A stretch of 64,000 nt of DNA, from contig JARWKL010000016.1 in NCBI GenBank assembly GCA_029961685.1, positions 3,969,207-4,033,206 on the forward strand. Direction: 5' to 3'. Made by a program: the position numbers and the translations under genes. The notes beneath the pieces are model-generated. The model saw only the letters and a program-made list of their open reading frames with translations, ran no database searches and had not been told where the DNA came from. Of the stretch, positions 23,229-35,523 are shown in pieces; the stretch's first letter is position 1, and every line of letters starts with the position of its first letter. Origin of the DNA: Aristolochia californica. Taxonomy: Eukaryota; Streptophyta; Magnoliopsida; Piperales; Aristolochiaceae.

Positions 23229-24482
23229 TTGCCAATCGGTCTTCCTAACCGCTTACCAAACGTCTCCTTCTTATTCATGGGCGCCTTCAGAGCCTGGAAT
23301 CAGAGACTCAGAGAATCGGGGAAGAAAATGATGACGTCGGTGAGATCTCCGTTCTTTTCTCCGGCGAGAACGTCACCGCCGGAGATGGAGCCGCGAATCT
23401 GGTCATATCTGCCCCAGCATCTTCTGGAGCTCATCTTGGCGCAGCTTCCTCTGAGAACTCTTATCGGCATCCGATCGACTTGCAAGCACTTCAACTCTTT
23501 GCTCTCCTCTCCCTCGTTTCTCTCTCTGCTCAAATCCAGGGCGCCGTTTCTCTCCTCCTATCTGCTCCTCTCTCACCCACAATTCCCTCTTCGCAGTTAC
23601 TCTCTCTATGAGCCTATACTCGGTCGGTGGCGCAAGCTTGAACTTCCCTTTCCTGTTCCGGTGACTTGCGGACTCTTGAATTTGATCTCCTCCTCCAACG
23701 GCCTTCTCTGTTTTTCAACTTCTGGTTCCTTCCTTGTCGCCAATCTTCTTACCAGATCCTGCAAAGTTATTGAATCCCCTTTGTACTCCTTTACCTCGGC
23801 GACGCTGATTTCCACGAATTCGTACCCTTCTGGGTTCAAGCTCTGTTTAATCTCCGAATCTTCCAACTTGTCGAGCTCCGTTTTTGTGTACGACTCAAGG
23901 GACGAGACGTGGAGAAAGTTCGAGGGGTATGGTTCCTTTTTGCGGCATAATTCGCACCAACAAGGTGTTTTTTCAAATGGTTGTCTTTACTTCGTGTTGA
24001 GGGAGCCGTTCTCCGTGGTGGGTTTCGATCTCCGGACTTGGAAATGGGAGAGACCGATAACCGAGCTGCCGCCGGATCTTACGTTCGTTCGATTGGTGAG
24101 CAGCGGAGAAGAAGGGACAGGGAAGCTGTACCTGATTGGGGGAGTCGGGACAGACGGGATATCGAGGAGCTTGAGTGTTTGGGAACTGGGGGGAGACGGG
24201 AGGGAATGGATTCTGTTAGAGGCCCTGCCGGGGCTCATGTGTAAGAAATTTGTTTCAGTCTGTTATCACAACTATGACCACGTTTATTGCTTCTGGCACG
24301 AAGGCCGGCTGTCGCAGGAAAGCTTGATCGGCCTCTGTTGCTACACCTGGCCGGAGGTTCTGGTCTACAAGGTCGCAAGAAGGACTTGGCATTGGGTACC
24401 GAGATGCCCCTCGCTGCCAGAGAAATCCAGCTGCGGCTTCAGATGGTTCTCTTTCGTTCCCAACCTGTATGCGTCTGTGTAA
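23229..24482 (+). CDS. F-box protein, plant kelch-associated type
   Basis: Single-exon protein of up to 417 residues. The F-box is at about residues 55-100 (WSYLPQHLLELILAQLPLRT, then IRSTCKHFNSLL) and should bind SKP1 in an SCF ubiquitin ligase. The C-terminal part has Gly/Trp-rich blades typical of kelch-like or F-box-associated domains (SSNGLLCF, VVGFDLRTWKWE, KLYLIGGVG, WHWVPRCP), which would recognise the substrate. It resembles the Arabidopsis At5g43190 group; I cannot name a target. The true start is uncertain. The frame opens at 23229, with further ATGs at 23277, 23328 and 23385. The family usually begins close to the F-box, so Met53 (MEPRIW, 23385) or the Met pair near 23328 may be the real start. 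Confidence 0.88.
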   Translation: MPIGLPNRLPNVSFLFMGAFRAWNQRLRESGKKMMTSVRSPFFSPARTSPPEMEPRIWSYLPQHLLELILAQLPLRTLIGIRSTCKHFNSLLSSPSFLSLLKSRAPFLSSYLLLSHPQFPLRSYSLYEPILGRWRKLELPFPVPVTCGLLNLISSSNGLLCFSTSGSFLVANLLTRSCKVIESPLYSFTSATLISTNSYPSGFKLCLISESSNLSSSVFVYDSRDETWRKFEGYGSFLRHNSHQQGVFSNGCLYFVLREPFSVVGFDLRTWKWERPITELPPDLTFVRLVSSGEEGTGKLYLIGGVGTDGISRSLSVWELGGDGREWILLEALPGLMCKKFVSVCYHNYDHVYCFWHEGRLSQESLIGLCCYTWPEVLVYKVARRTWHWVPRCPSLPEKSSCGFRWFSFVPNLYASV

Positions 24483-26156
24483 GTAGAAGTTCTTTGTTTT
24501 GAACACGTCATTTGCGGATTCTCTTTTCTAGTTCATTCTGTTGGATTCATGTTCTTCAGTTTTCGGTGCTGTAATTATCTTCCGTTTGTCGCCGTCCAGA
24601 ATGTAGAAGAAATCAGTCATGGATGATAATGAATGTTTTTAATCGAATTAATGAGTCTGATTGAAAAATTCATGCTATTGCTCTTCTTTGACCGAGCATT
24701 TCATCTGGCTACCTGTAAATACTCGATATCTTTTCAAAGAAATGAAGAATATGATGAACTTCCGTCATAAGACGGACTCTGAGAAGCTCAGATTGCGAGG
24801 AGCAGAATTTTTTTAAAATGAACATGATTTGAACCCCACCAGAAAGTAAATGATAATGACTTGGAATATGATGTGAACAAGGAAGTGCGGAATTTGAGAT
24901 GAAGAGATTGAACAAAGCCGGAAGATGGGGAAAACAGATTGTCTTTCAAACGTGCTGATTCATCCAGGTACCCACTGGCATTTCTTTTCTTTTGGTCAAC
25001 TGGAAACATGATTATAAAACATATTTAAAGAGATTTGTCTAGAAGAAGAAGATGATCGAAGACTGAGGTTAATCTAATAGAAGTGAAAGAGAAAGTCGGT
25101 GTTCAGCTGCTATCAGCCGAGTAAATTTGAGGTGATTTCAAATTTGAAGATAAGAAATAGGATGGAATGGCCAATTGAGCTTTGAATCCGTCCTACGCTC
25201 TTGCCTCGTGAAAATGGCCAATTGAGCTTTGAATCCGTCCTATGTTCTTACCTCGTGAAAATGGCCGTTTGGGCACAGGTAAGCCTGTCATTGTAGGGTA
25301 TTATGCCATAATTTGATCGACCACTCCAAGGTTTTCTTTTTGCTCTCTTCTCCACTTGTCCTTTTTTATTCTGTTTCTGTGAGCAAAGTTTCTGATAGAA
25401 AAGCGGCATTTGCTGGCGCTATTTTTCGCGAGGATGGGATTCAAGGCCGTCCATGAAGAGAATGGTTTCATCAATGGAGAGATCTTGCCGACATGTTGGT
25501 CTAGGGAGGCATGGGCACTAGAATGGACGCCGACACAGAAGAGTATATTTTTCTGTTAATAAACAATAGATTATCATTTTAAAACGCAGACAAACACGCG
25601 TTTAGATTCTAGTGTGATCAAAGATTGGATGACTTTGATGCACATCGATCCCGTGTCTACATAAGGAAATCACGAAAAGTATATTTTTCAATATTTAGTT
25701 TTCATTCAGGGAAGACGAAATCTAGTATCACGCAAGAAATCTCCATGGGGCATCCTTTGAAAGCAACCCTCGCCAGAAAATATTACAAGTTTGACCTAGT
25801 CTAGTTCAAGTAAATCTAATAGGACCATATCACGAGACAAGAGCAGCAAGCACATGTTATAAAACACAAAGCAATGAATTCGTTTTTTGCACAAAAAGAA
25901 TGTTGTACATACTCGAACACAATACTCTCCTACGAAAAGATGAGCAAAATTTAAATAAAAACACGAGAAGGGTTATCAATGCCCTTAGTCAATCATCCAC
26001 AGAACTGAAGAGCTTTAGGCAAAAAATTATCTGTGGTCATTTTATTGCCTTTTTTAGTATGAAACCGAAGGGCAGTTAAAAAAAAAGAAAAAAGGGAAAA
26101 GAAAAAAGATGTATACCAATCTCTGGTTCCATTTATACCATGAAAAAGAAACGAGT
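24483..26156. other. Intergenic, no gene seen
   Basis: Space between the convergent F-box and VDAC genes. It contains their 3' UTRs and a 47-bp tandem repeat (listed separately), and no recognisable coding sequence. Confidence 0.5.
25166..25267. repeat. 47-bp tandem repeat, 2.2 copies
   Basis: Unit 'aatggccaattgagctttga...cctcgtgaa' starts at 25166 and 25213, with a partial third at 25260. The two full copies differ at only a few bases. Confidence 0.9.
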
Positions 26157-29100
26157 TCAAGACTTGAGAGCAAGGGCCAAACCAAACTTGGGTTTCTTAT
26201 CCAGAGCCAGGGTGTCAAACTCACCTGAAATGGTGAGGATGGAATTTGGTTTCACCTCATGCTGGAGGAGGGTTCCAAGCTTTCCGTGATTGTTAAGCCT
26301 TCCTTTCACGACGGTAAAAGACTCAAAGGCATGGGATCCTCCAACTGTGATCGTGTTCTCGTTTGTAGAGAACCTCCGAGTGAACTCTGCCACAATTGCA
26401 TTCTTCTTTTTCTCGCCCAAGTCATGCACGTGTGATACTTTTAGCATGTCTGCTTTATCAGCCCTGTAGGATGGGGTGAGGGGCACTAGATTAGTAAAAT
26501 GCTCAATGAAAAATAACGCATAAACATCACATAAGAGCATAGTTATCATACAATTCAGACAGATATAAATCAAGTCTCTATTACTAGAACATGAGCCAAT
26601 AAAGGTAAACCCTGACTTTTCAAAGGATCTGGGTTTCCATTTTCCCATCAACTATCCCTCACGAATGAAAAAAAGTTTAACGATGACAATTGAAAGAGAA
26701 CGTACAGCACAATATCTGTACTTGAATCAGGCATTTTGATGCTAATCCCAGCATTATACTTTGTGAAAGAACTAGCAGTAGAGTCAAAAGCAGCCTCCCC
26801 ACCAACTGAAAAAGTTGGAGTACCAAGAGTCAACGAAAGGTCAACCACTGGAGATTGTGTGTTCAGAGTAGTAGCTGCTGTTGCTGCTGCAATGTCATGG
26901 AAATACTGCACCTCAACCTAAGGAAAAGATTTAAAAGGAAAGATTATGAATACCAACAATCAAGTCTAATACCTCCTACCATAAGCTGCTGTCATATTGA
27001 ATTAGATAATTGCATGCTACATGAATAAGCAAGAAAGTACCTTGCCAGAAGTATAATCAGGTAGCCTCAAGCTAGCAATGAATTTCGTGGATGGCAGAAC
27101 ATCAGAGAAAGTGAGGGTCGTTAAAATCTGAAGAAGGAGCAAAAGACAAGCTGCTCAGAAAGTTTTCCAATTCCATCACTTAACTTAAAAATAATAAATG
27201 TATTTCAACTCCAAAAAGAGAAAAGTTAATAACACACTTTAGATTCTGTATCAACTTTGACAGCAATGTTAGTCTGGTGGTATTTGTATGCAGCAGTGAC
27301 ATCACCAGTCGATAATCCACCCTTCTTTATCACAGCAGAAGTGAGGGCCTGAAAATTAAGAAAGACATCAACCATTGTATAATAATAAATGATCATAACA
27401 CAAATTTAGAACACAAGGACATCTTAATGACCAAAAAGTGGCTTGCAGAAATTTTAAGGTAATCAGACTGACCAAAAAATATCCAAGTTGAGATATAACC
27501 TACAGGGTCTTGCTAGCATTTTGAACACAATTTCAAAAACAAAAAATTATTGCAAACATCACATAAATAAGTCACAATATAAAAAACTTTCATTAGCATT
27601 CTTTTCAAACCATTAATCATATCTTTGCTTTTTTTTTTGGAAAAAAAAAAAGACATTTATGAGCCTACTTATATAGGCTTCCTTAAGTGCATTACCGTCT
27701 CTGCAACAAAAGCCAACTCTAATCACACCGCCTTTCATTATGAAACAATCATAGACAGATAAGCTGGGCTGAATAAATTGGAACTTACCTTTCTCTTGAT
27801 CCATGAAAAGAATCGATTCTTTTCTTTTCACTGACTTCCTCTCCAACCAAATGGGACCATAAGGCAGGTCAAAGTACAAAAACAACATATTCCATTTTAG
27901 CAGAAGATCAAATTTAACATCTTGCCACCTTAGAGATTAGCAATTAAAACTGCTTTATCATATTAATAAAAATAGACTATCTAATCAGATCACATCCCCC
28001 CCCCCCCCCTCCCCAAGTCCTTATTCTTAGGCTGGTGTTATGCAAGGAACAGAATTCTCACTCATAACAACCTAATCCAAAAGAAGAACCATTGTAATAA
28101 ACTATCTTTGCTGCCTTTATGGGAAGGCGGATGAAACATTGGATTATCTTTTAATTTGTTGCCCATACTCTTCCAAGGTTCAGTTCCACATTCTTCAACT
28201 TATCAACATTAGAATATGTTTCCCTGCCACAAACTGAAACCATTACCCAGTGCAGCCTCTGGCCCGTAGCAAACTTTGGCAAGAGCTTATGGCACACTGT
28301 GTTTGCTTGTCTGCAACTGGACTGAGAGGAACAGCCTAGTGTTTAAAAGCAAGTTTGAAGATGTTGCATTAGTAGTTAATTGAATTAAACGGAACACATT
28401 TTCATGGCTTCACACATAAGCACTTCTCAGTCTCAGTGTTCCTATTCCAGGAAGAACCGTGTTTCAATGGCCTTAATCATATTTGTGCAAACCATATTAC
28501 AGCATAGACGCCTCCACTCAGTTCTCTCAAGCTTAATATTGATGGTAGTGCTCATGGGAATCCTAGCCCTGCTGGCTTCAAAGAAGTCTTCAGGGATGAT
28601 GTTGGTTAACTTCTCCTCTCTTATGCTGGTCCATCTGGTTGACTCCCTTCTTGCAGAAACTTAAGCTCTTTTACAAGGCATTTGGAGCATAGCAGAGATA
28701 TTCAGCTCTCCTCTTGTCATTGAAGGGGACTCTTCAGTTGTGATTAGCTGGTCCATTAACAGTGCTGCCATAGAGGCTCCTCCCTCTCATGGAGGAAATT
28801 CTTGACAAGGCACAGAACTTGTCCATCACATGGGTAAACTTTCCCTGATCTGCAAATTGGACCGCTAACAGCATTGCTAGGGAGGGTTTTTGCCCCACAG
28901 ATATGGTCATTTGACTGTTTTAGTTGTTGTTTATTCTTGTTTGATAATATAACTTCTGTTGTTTTGATTCTCTTTGGAGCCAATCTTGCTTAAATAAATC
29001 TCTTTCACCTCTCAAAAAAAAAAAAAAAAAAAAAGCCATGCAGAAACTAATACCTATTTTGTTAATTCCAGGTTCTACAGCATCTTATGAGTTTTTATGT

Positions 29101-31792
29101 ACATTAAACTGCTATAGCCATTCTTCAATATATTCACATCGAGTGTCCTCAACATGGCTATATGTACATTGCTACTCACCATGAACTCAGACTTCCCCTA
29201 CCAACTTGAAAAGACAAAAAATACCCAGCCTAAAAGGAAAATTAAAAAGAAAATTGATATTCGCGCACAAACCAAGGCTGTTCAATGCTAAGCAACAGAC
29301 ATAATAATCTACATCAATGTTAATAAGCAACAAACCAGATGTGAAAAACTGAGAGAATGACAAGAAAGAAAGAAAAGATAGAGAGGCTCAGAAAATTAGT
29401 AAAGAATACCACCAACCAAAATAAGGTAGAAAAAATATACCATAGCAAGCCATTCACTTAAAACACAGGGATAGAAATTGATATCTGTACTTGGATAGGA
29501 TTCTGTTTAATAACTGTTACACATCTTAAGTCTAAATCTAAATATACCATAGGGTAATATTTTATAGAAGAACCAATCTAATAATTACGAATTCTTAACA
29601 AGGCCTAAAACATTATATTTTCTTGATTAAACAAAAGGAAAGAAAGCGAAGATCTGAAAAGGCGAAAACATTACATTTACATAATACTCCACAATAAAGG
29701 TTTCTTCAAATTCCTGTTTGAGTTTAACTAGGGTATACTGGCTCTCTCAAGAGTTTTTTCCACAAGCAGTTATCCAATTGTACCCTTAGCACCTGATGAG
29801 TTAGGATCATATATGGTCCATTTTTTATTTTTATTTGAAATAGTTCATATATGGTCCATTATCAGCATTCAAAAGAAAATATTTTGAAAAGATGACAAAA
29901 GGTTAAATTCTAAACCAATACTGCTAACAATAAATGATGGACATAAAATACATTTGATGCATTGAAGGTCCTTCCTAAGACTTTTCAGCAAGAAGACGAG
30001 AGAAGGTCCAAATGCAGAAAAAAGAGATCTATCACTTCCTGTGAAAGTAGGAAACAACAGCAAGCCAGATACATACTTGAGGCAATAGAGTGTCTAAAAA
30101 GTATCATATCACATGCTATATCCAGCAAAGATACTAACAGGTATCATCCAACATAATCTGGAAGGAAGCATAAAAATGACAAAATGCATATCATTTACAT
30201 AATCATACTTCAAAAAATCTGATAATGGAGATCTGACAGAAAAGATACTCATCAGCCAGTTCCTAAATTTATCTTATATTTAATCAAGCACTCCAACTGA
30301 ACATAGTGTGCAAATGTTCAGATAGCTCAAACATACAATATTAACAGCTGACTGTCAACTGCCATTTATTTATTAATTATGTTGACCACCATGGAGTTAT
30401 CTACTATGAGTGTTTTGCATGGCTTTGGATGGAACCATATAATCTGGACAAAGTCCAGCCCAAAGACTCAAAAATCTTGCCACTTATAGACAAAATTTTG
30501 AAATACAACTAATGAATGGCCCACTCACAGTTGTGAAGGCTAGTTTTATGCCTCTGGTGTTATCATATGCTCTGTATACATGCACATGCAAGGGAGAAAA
30601 GGAGATGATTCATCATATGCTCTAAAGGACCACATGAAATAAAAAACCATCCCAACATAGTTTTTCTAGCCACAGAAAAACCACATAATCTTTTTTTTTT
30701 TTTTTGAAAGAGAAGTAATCCATATAATCATTTAAAAACATAATCCTGTTCAAAGCAAAGAAACATGGCCTTGAGAGCTACATACGGTTCAAGCCTACAG
30801 GGACTACTACATCACACATGGACTCTCAACAAACACAATGACCACACACTTGAACAGAGAGTCAATGACAGTGCCATATAGGACCTGTCAACCACACCAA
30901 AACTGATCAGCAAAACCTGCCACCAGTCCCAGAAAGCTTACACCAAATTTATCACCTCTACCTCCAAAACAAGTAACAGATTGCAATAATTAAGAATTAA
31001 ACCATTATCAAACAATATTCCAGGAATAACTACTTTGCTCTAATCAAAATGGAAGAATAAGAAAGGTCCTAGTGAAGCAGGAATTTATATCACAAACAGC
31101 ACTCGAGATGATCACCAATACTGAATGTGGCATTAAGATGCAAGTGTCATCAACCTTTTGATTTACAAAATTTTAAATGATTATCTTCAAGTCACAGAGA
31201 ATGCATACTCATTACTAATTGTAGACAAAAGGTTAGCACACCAATAAGGCTGGAGCATAAGTGAGAAACTTCATTTCACATGTTTTCTCAAAGGAAATAA
31301 CGAGCACAAGTTACACGACTAGAAAAAAAATTCAAAAGATGAAAGTCACAACAAATCTCCAGCGTTGAACAAACAAGTCAATCAAGAAAACACCTGCAAC
31401 AATTCATGTCAACCAGTAAAAGTCAATGAGCAGCCACTAAATGCAACCGCACGTACACCTAAAGGAAAGGCTCCCGAGCAAAAATAGCTGAATCAACCAG
31501 TGAAGAAAGCAGGGGAGAAGAAAGAACAGTAACCGAACAACAACGAGGTCAAGATTAACGCGGAGAGCATCACAAATTTTACCACTCCGACATTGCTATT
31601 GGTGGAAACGGTGAATTTTTGGTCGTAGCTATAGTCTTTCGTTAACAGATCTGAAAAAAACAATCACAGAAGATAAGCGAAGAGCAAATAAAAACCATAA
31701 CAGAAGAATAATAATTGTCTTGGAAGAAAAGAGGAGATTGGACCTCTGGCCTTTTTGCCAATGTCAGTGAAGAGGCCCGGACCCTTGCTCAT
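26157..31792 (-). CDS. VDAC2: Voltage-dependent anion channel, VDAC2-like
   Basis: Six coding exons on the minus strand: 31744-31792, 31583-31650, 27238-27348, 27041-27127, 26706-26917, 26157-26463. Together they give 834 bases, a 277-residue protein, the normal VDAC length. It forms the beta-barrel pore for metabolites such as ATP and anions in the mitochondrial outer membrane. The start MSKGPGLFTDIGKKARDLL is the family's N-terminal helix and is closest to Arabidopsis VDAC2. Later landmarks are VEVQYFHD, FSTNENTITVGG, LNNHGKLGTLLQHEV and the C-terminal FGLALALKS. All introns are GT-AG and phases fit. Intron 2 is over 4 kb and holds a LINE fragment on the opposite strand. The start lies about 480 bases from the start of a divergent gene. 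Confidence 0.95.
27996..28014. repeat. Poly-C tract
   Basis: Fourteen C, one T, then four C, in VDAC intron 2. A place where sequence length may be unreliable. Confidence 0.85.
28100..29034 (+). mobile_element. 5'-truncated LINE with poly(A) tail in VDAC intron 2
   Basis: Plus-strand frames contain a degraded zinc-binding reverse-transcriptase segment (CLYGKADETLDYLLICCPYS) and then a LINE RNase H domain: KLNIDGSAHGNPSPAGF near 28515, LLSYAGPSG, and in another frame VIEGDSSVVISW near 28720. Frame changes and stops show it is dead. The right end is an A-tract of about 20 bases (29015-29034), after 'ataaatctctttcacctctc', as expected of a LINE 3' end. It is antisense to VDAC. Confidence 0.85.
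29035..31582. other. Rest of VDAC intron 2
   Basis: AT-rich intron sequence without recognisable coding or RNA genes. Confidence 0.6.
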
Positions 31793-32270
31793 GGTTGGGG
31801 GAGATGGAAAAGAGAAGGAAAATTTGAGAGGGATGTGATCGTAGATGCGCGAGAGGGTTTCAGAGAGAAATTAGGGCTTTTCAGAGAGCGAAACAAATAA
31901 AATGAAACGGCTCTAAAACACTGGGCAGGGGGGGTGGTGGTCGTTGCTGCTTGGTGGTTGGAGCCCACGAAATAGGAATTGAATCCGGGTTTAATTGTCA
32001 AAGAGAAAACAAATGGATGACGGGGTGCGTCCTGTGGTTACAAATAAAAAACTCGGAACCGGGTTCTTCCCTACTCTTGTGCTCTTATTCTTGGTTCAAC
32101 CCATGACCCATTTTAAGTTTCCATAAACACCTCAGGTTTCAGCCTCTCGGGAGCTCTGGACTCTCGCGAATATCAAGTTTAATCGACCTGCTCGAGTTCG
32201 AGCCCTGAGCGTGCCCTAATTCGTGCCCTTCCGTCTGTCACAGGTGAATTCAGGGAGAGGGCTGCTTCCA
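31793..32270. promoter_or_regulatory. Divergent promoter region, VDAC and Arg-rich gene
   Basis: The two start codons point away from each other with 478 bases between them, so both 5' leaders and promoters must share this space. No clear TATA box was seen; both genes look like broadly expressed housekeeping genes. Confidence 0.55.
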
Positions 32271-35200
32271 ATGTCTCACCGAGAAGGCCGCGATACTCAC
32301 ACCAAGTGGTCGCATACGAAGCTCGAAAAGGATCCTAGGTTTGCCTACCCATAGACTTTCTGTCCTCACGGCTTACTTTTTCTTGTTATCGTTTAACTAC
32401 TGCCGGATTTCCTTCTTGTCCCTGCGAAGAAGTTTGCTGTTTCTTCTTTCTTTTATGTCTTGCAAAAAGTGCTTCCGAGGTCATACTGCATTCGCTTTCG
32501 TAATGCAGGTCATTGCTTATAATACACTGGTGTGATTTTAGTTCACGGAGATTCTTTGATTATGCATTCTTTATCAGGTGAAATGGAACCATTTACCTTG
32601 GTGGAAGATATTGTGTTTCTTCTCTAATGCGCTTATGCTACCGGGTGGAAGAATTTTGTGTTTGCATCGGATTTCTTTAACCACTTAAACTGTGTACGTT
32701 GCTTCCAGTATAACCTTTCCTGAAACACCAAACTTTCATATTCATCTCCCAGAGCACCTCTTGTCATGTGCTCTCTAGCGGAAAGGGTTCTATGTTCTTC
32801 GGCTAACTAGAAAGACATTATATAACTAATAAGAAGTCATAAATAGCACTTTCTCAAATACCACCTTTCTAATATAGAAAGACTTTATTATGAAACTTCT
32901 AAGAATAAAAAGAAATTAAATTAAGAAAAGCTAAGGAGGTTATGGCTGCATGTATCTATTTTGTTGGATTATGAGAATTACATCCAGGACTTCTTCAAAA
33001 GAGGAAGTTACATCCATGAACCTGGAGGTGAAACAATTGTATAACAATCTTGGCAAATATGCTATTTCCAATTCAAATTGTGGATAAGTCACTCTCTCTA
33101 TCTTCAGCATATTCGAATTGACTGATTTCTTTAGGAAAGCAGTATTTTGGTACGTTGTATAGTTCCACAGAACAACTTAGGCGTCATGTCTTGTCATTAA
33201 AAAAAAACTAGCTATCACATCTGCAGAAGCTGCATTGTAGTTTGGAGCAGGTGTTAGCTGACCAATATGTGCTGCTTTGTTGGAGACATAAAGCATCAGA
33301 CATCACTGGTATCCACTTCCTGTTGAAGCTAAGCTCATCAGAGCTACTTATGGTGTGGATGTTCTGAGTTATTCTTGATGAAGCCCTTGGTCATTCTAAT
33401 GTGTTTGTCTTCTCTCTGGGAACTTCTCTTGGAGCTTTGTAAGAAATTAGTAATGGCCTGTGAGAAAAGAAAACAGCCGTGCTTGTCCTGTGACAAACTG
33501 CCAGATCAAACTTTTGTGAGGGATGGTGTAAGTGAGAAAGAACACTTTCAAGTTCCATGAGGCTGAAAAACTCTCATGCAACTTTCTCTGTGATTCTGAA
33601 AGGTCTTTAAGAAAAAGAATAAAAAGGAGTTTCAGAAGTAGCTGAAAATGTAAATATTTTGCTTCAGTGGCACTATAACTCTAACTTTGGAGTTTGAACT
33701 CCATAGTTAGTGCCATTGCAAGATGATAAAAAATCAGTTTAAGCTGCTGTTTTTTTGGAGTGTTGCCTGAAAAGTCTACTTTTAAGTTGCTTTTATGTAG
33801 CTGTTTTAAACAGAATGTTTTTATTTTAGTGTTTAAAATGCCATATACTGTGATAGTAGTGGTGGAATAGAAATCTAATGTCTGAACGAGCAAGCCTGAT
33901 ATGTGTTCCATACCTTTGTGGTAGCCCTAAGAGACCGAGAAGAGATGGGAAACCAATTGAGGGAATATCTTCCACCAATCATGATGTGGAGATCACAAAT
34001 CTCAGAAATGAGGATGAAAAGCATTTGAGGCAATTACAAGATCCTTTACCTCTAGAGCCTTCAGCAGCGCTTGAATCTAAGATAGAGACAGATTCTGCAA
34101 AAAGAGGAGTGGATATGAAGACCAATGGACTACTTGATGGCACCAATCATTCTTCAGATCCAACTGAAGTTCCTCGTTCTCGATCTTATTATCAGGTTTT
34201 GTATCTTTGTAAGCCAATAGTTGAATTAGTTTGTTTCTTGGATCCTTCTGTTCAGTTTGCCTTTTACCATTATCTCTAGTATCTGATCAAATTGTCCTTT
34301 CTTATTCTGCATTCCTACTGTACTAGTTTTCCTTGAAGAAGATTTAGTGTGTATAGTTTATTAAATCCATTTGTTGTATTAATTGCTCAAAGGTTTCCAT
34401 TTTACAGATCGATATTTTCTGGGTTGGACATTATGCCCCTATATTCTACTTGAACTTTGAACTGCTTTCTAGGAATGCACCTTGACTCATTCTCTGGACA
34501 GTGGTGCTCTTGTAGAGTTTTTAATTTTTCTATTCAGTGCATACAAAAAGGCTTTCTTAACCTGATGTTGTGGAACATGTGCCATTCAAGTGTGCCTCAA
34601 ATTTTCATAGCAATCTTAGGATACCTATGCATGTCTTATACAGCGCGATGGACGTGGAAGTGCTGGTCAAGGTGGTCAAAGCAATAGACGTAGACATACA
34701 GGTGAGTTTTTTCTTTCCCCTACGTGTTCCAATTCTTTTACTCATTTATTGAGTCAGCCCCTTTACTGCTTGCCTTCTAATTTATTAAAGGTTACATCTT
34801 TAGTTCCAGATCGCAGAAGATGGAGTGATCGGATGGAGAGATCTGATGGCCGAGGAGATAGAGCGGAGCAGCATGATTTACATAGGAGGGATGAGAGAAC
34901 ACGAAAGCCAGATGACAAGAGTACATGGCACCATGATGGGTTCTTTGAATTGGAGGCTGAGGTGCCCCCTGCTCGAAAACGACCCGCATTTAGGGAGAAG
35001 AAGGACCTACCAGAACAGGGAAATGCAGGGGCTAAGAGAGAGGAAAGAAGTGAATACGACCAACATGGTAACGACAAAGCAAAAGGTGGTGACAAACCAG
35101 ATGATAGAAGTGTCAAAACTGTAGGCCGGCCTCTACGAAGACGAGATACTTACAGTGTTGGCTTTGCATCAAGAGATAGGCTTGGCAATGGACCTGGATT

Positions 35201-35372
35201 TCAGGGAAGGGACCGGTTTAATGGCAGGTACGGTGAAAGAAGCCAAAATCAGAGGCTGGATTTTCAGGTGGAAAAATGGAAGCACGATCTGTTTGATGAG
35301 GCAAACCAGAGTCCCCCTCCGAAGAACGAAGAGGATCAGATTGCAAAGGTTGAAGCTTTATTAGCTTTGTGA
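32271..35372 (+). CDS. Conserved plant Arg-rich nuclear-type protein, unknown function
   Basis: Exons 32271-32338, 33925-34195, 34644-34701 and 34804-35372 join in phase to 966 bases, a 321-residue protein. It starts MSHREGRDTHTKWSHTKLEK and continues SPKRPRRDGKPIE. The middle part has RSRSYYQ followed by RDGRGSAGQGGQSNRRR; then comes WHHDGFFELEAE and a block PPARKRPAFREKK. The C-terminus, WKHDLFDEANQSPPPKNEED with IAKVEALLAL, is strongly family-like. The protein is highly charged and probably disordered, with basic patches suited to nuclear import or RNA binding. I recognise it as a conserved plant family but know no tested function. Its start lies head-to-head with VDAC. Splice sites are inferred from phase and conserved joins. 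Confidence 0.8.
32339..33924. other. Intron 1 of the Arg-rich protein gene
   Basis: Long intron of 1.6 kb, no recognisable coding content. The GT donor is at 32339 and the acceptor ends at 33924 (gtggtag). Confidence 0.6.
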
Positions 35373-35523
35373 GGTAGCCATCATTGTAACATGTATCGTG
35401 TAATCTTCATGGTGATGGACTACATATGATCATATTCTTATTTATCTAGATAACTTCTAACTGTTCGTTTGTATGAATAGAAAAAAATTGTGGTCAGAAG
35501 ATGGCAGGAGATTCTTTAAATAA

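Noticed and set aside
34763..35124. Frames overlapping the last exon of the Arg-rich gene
   Set aside because: The phase-consistent four-exon gene explains the region; the others are shadows.
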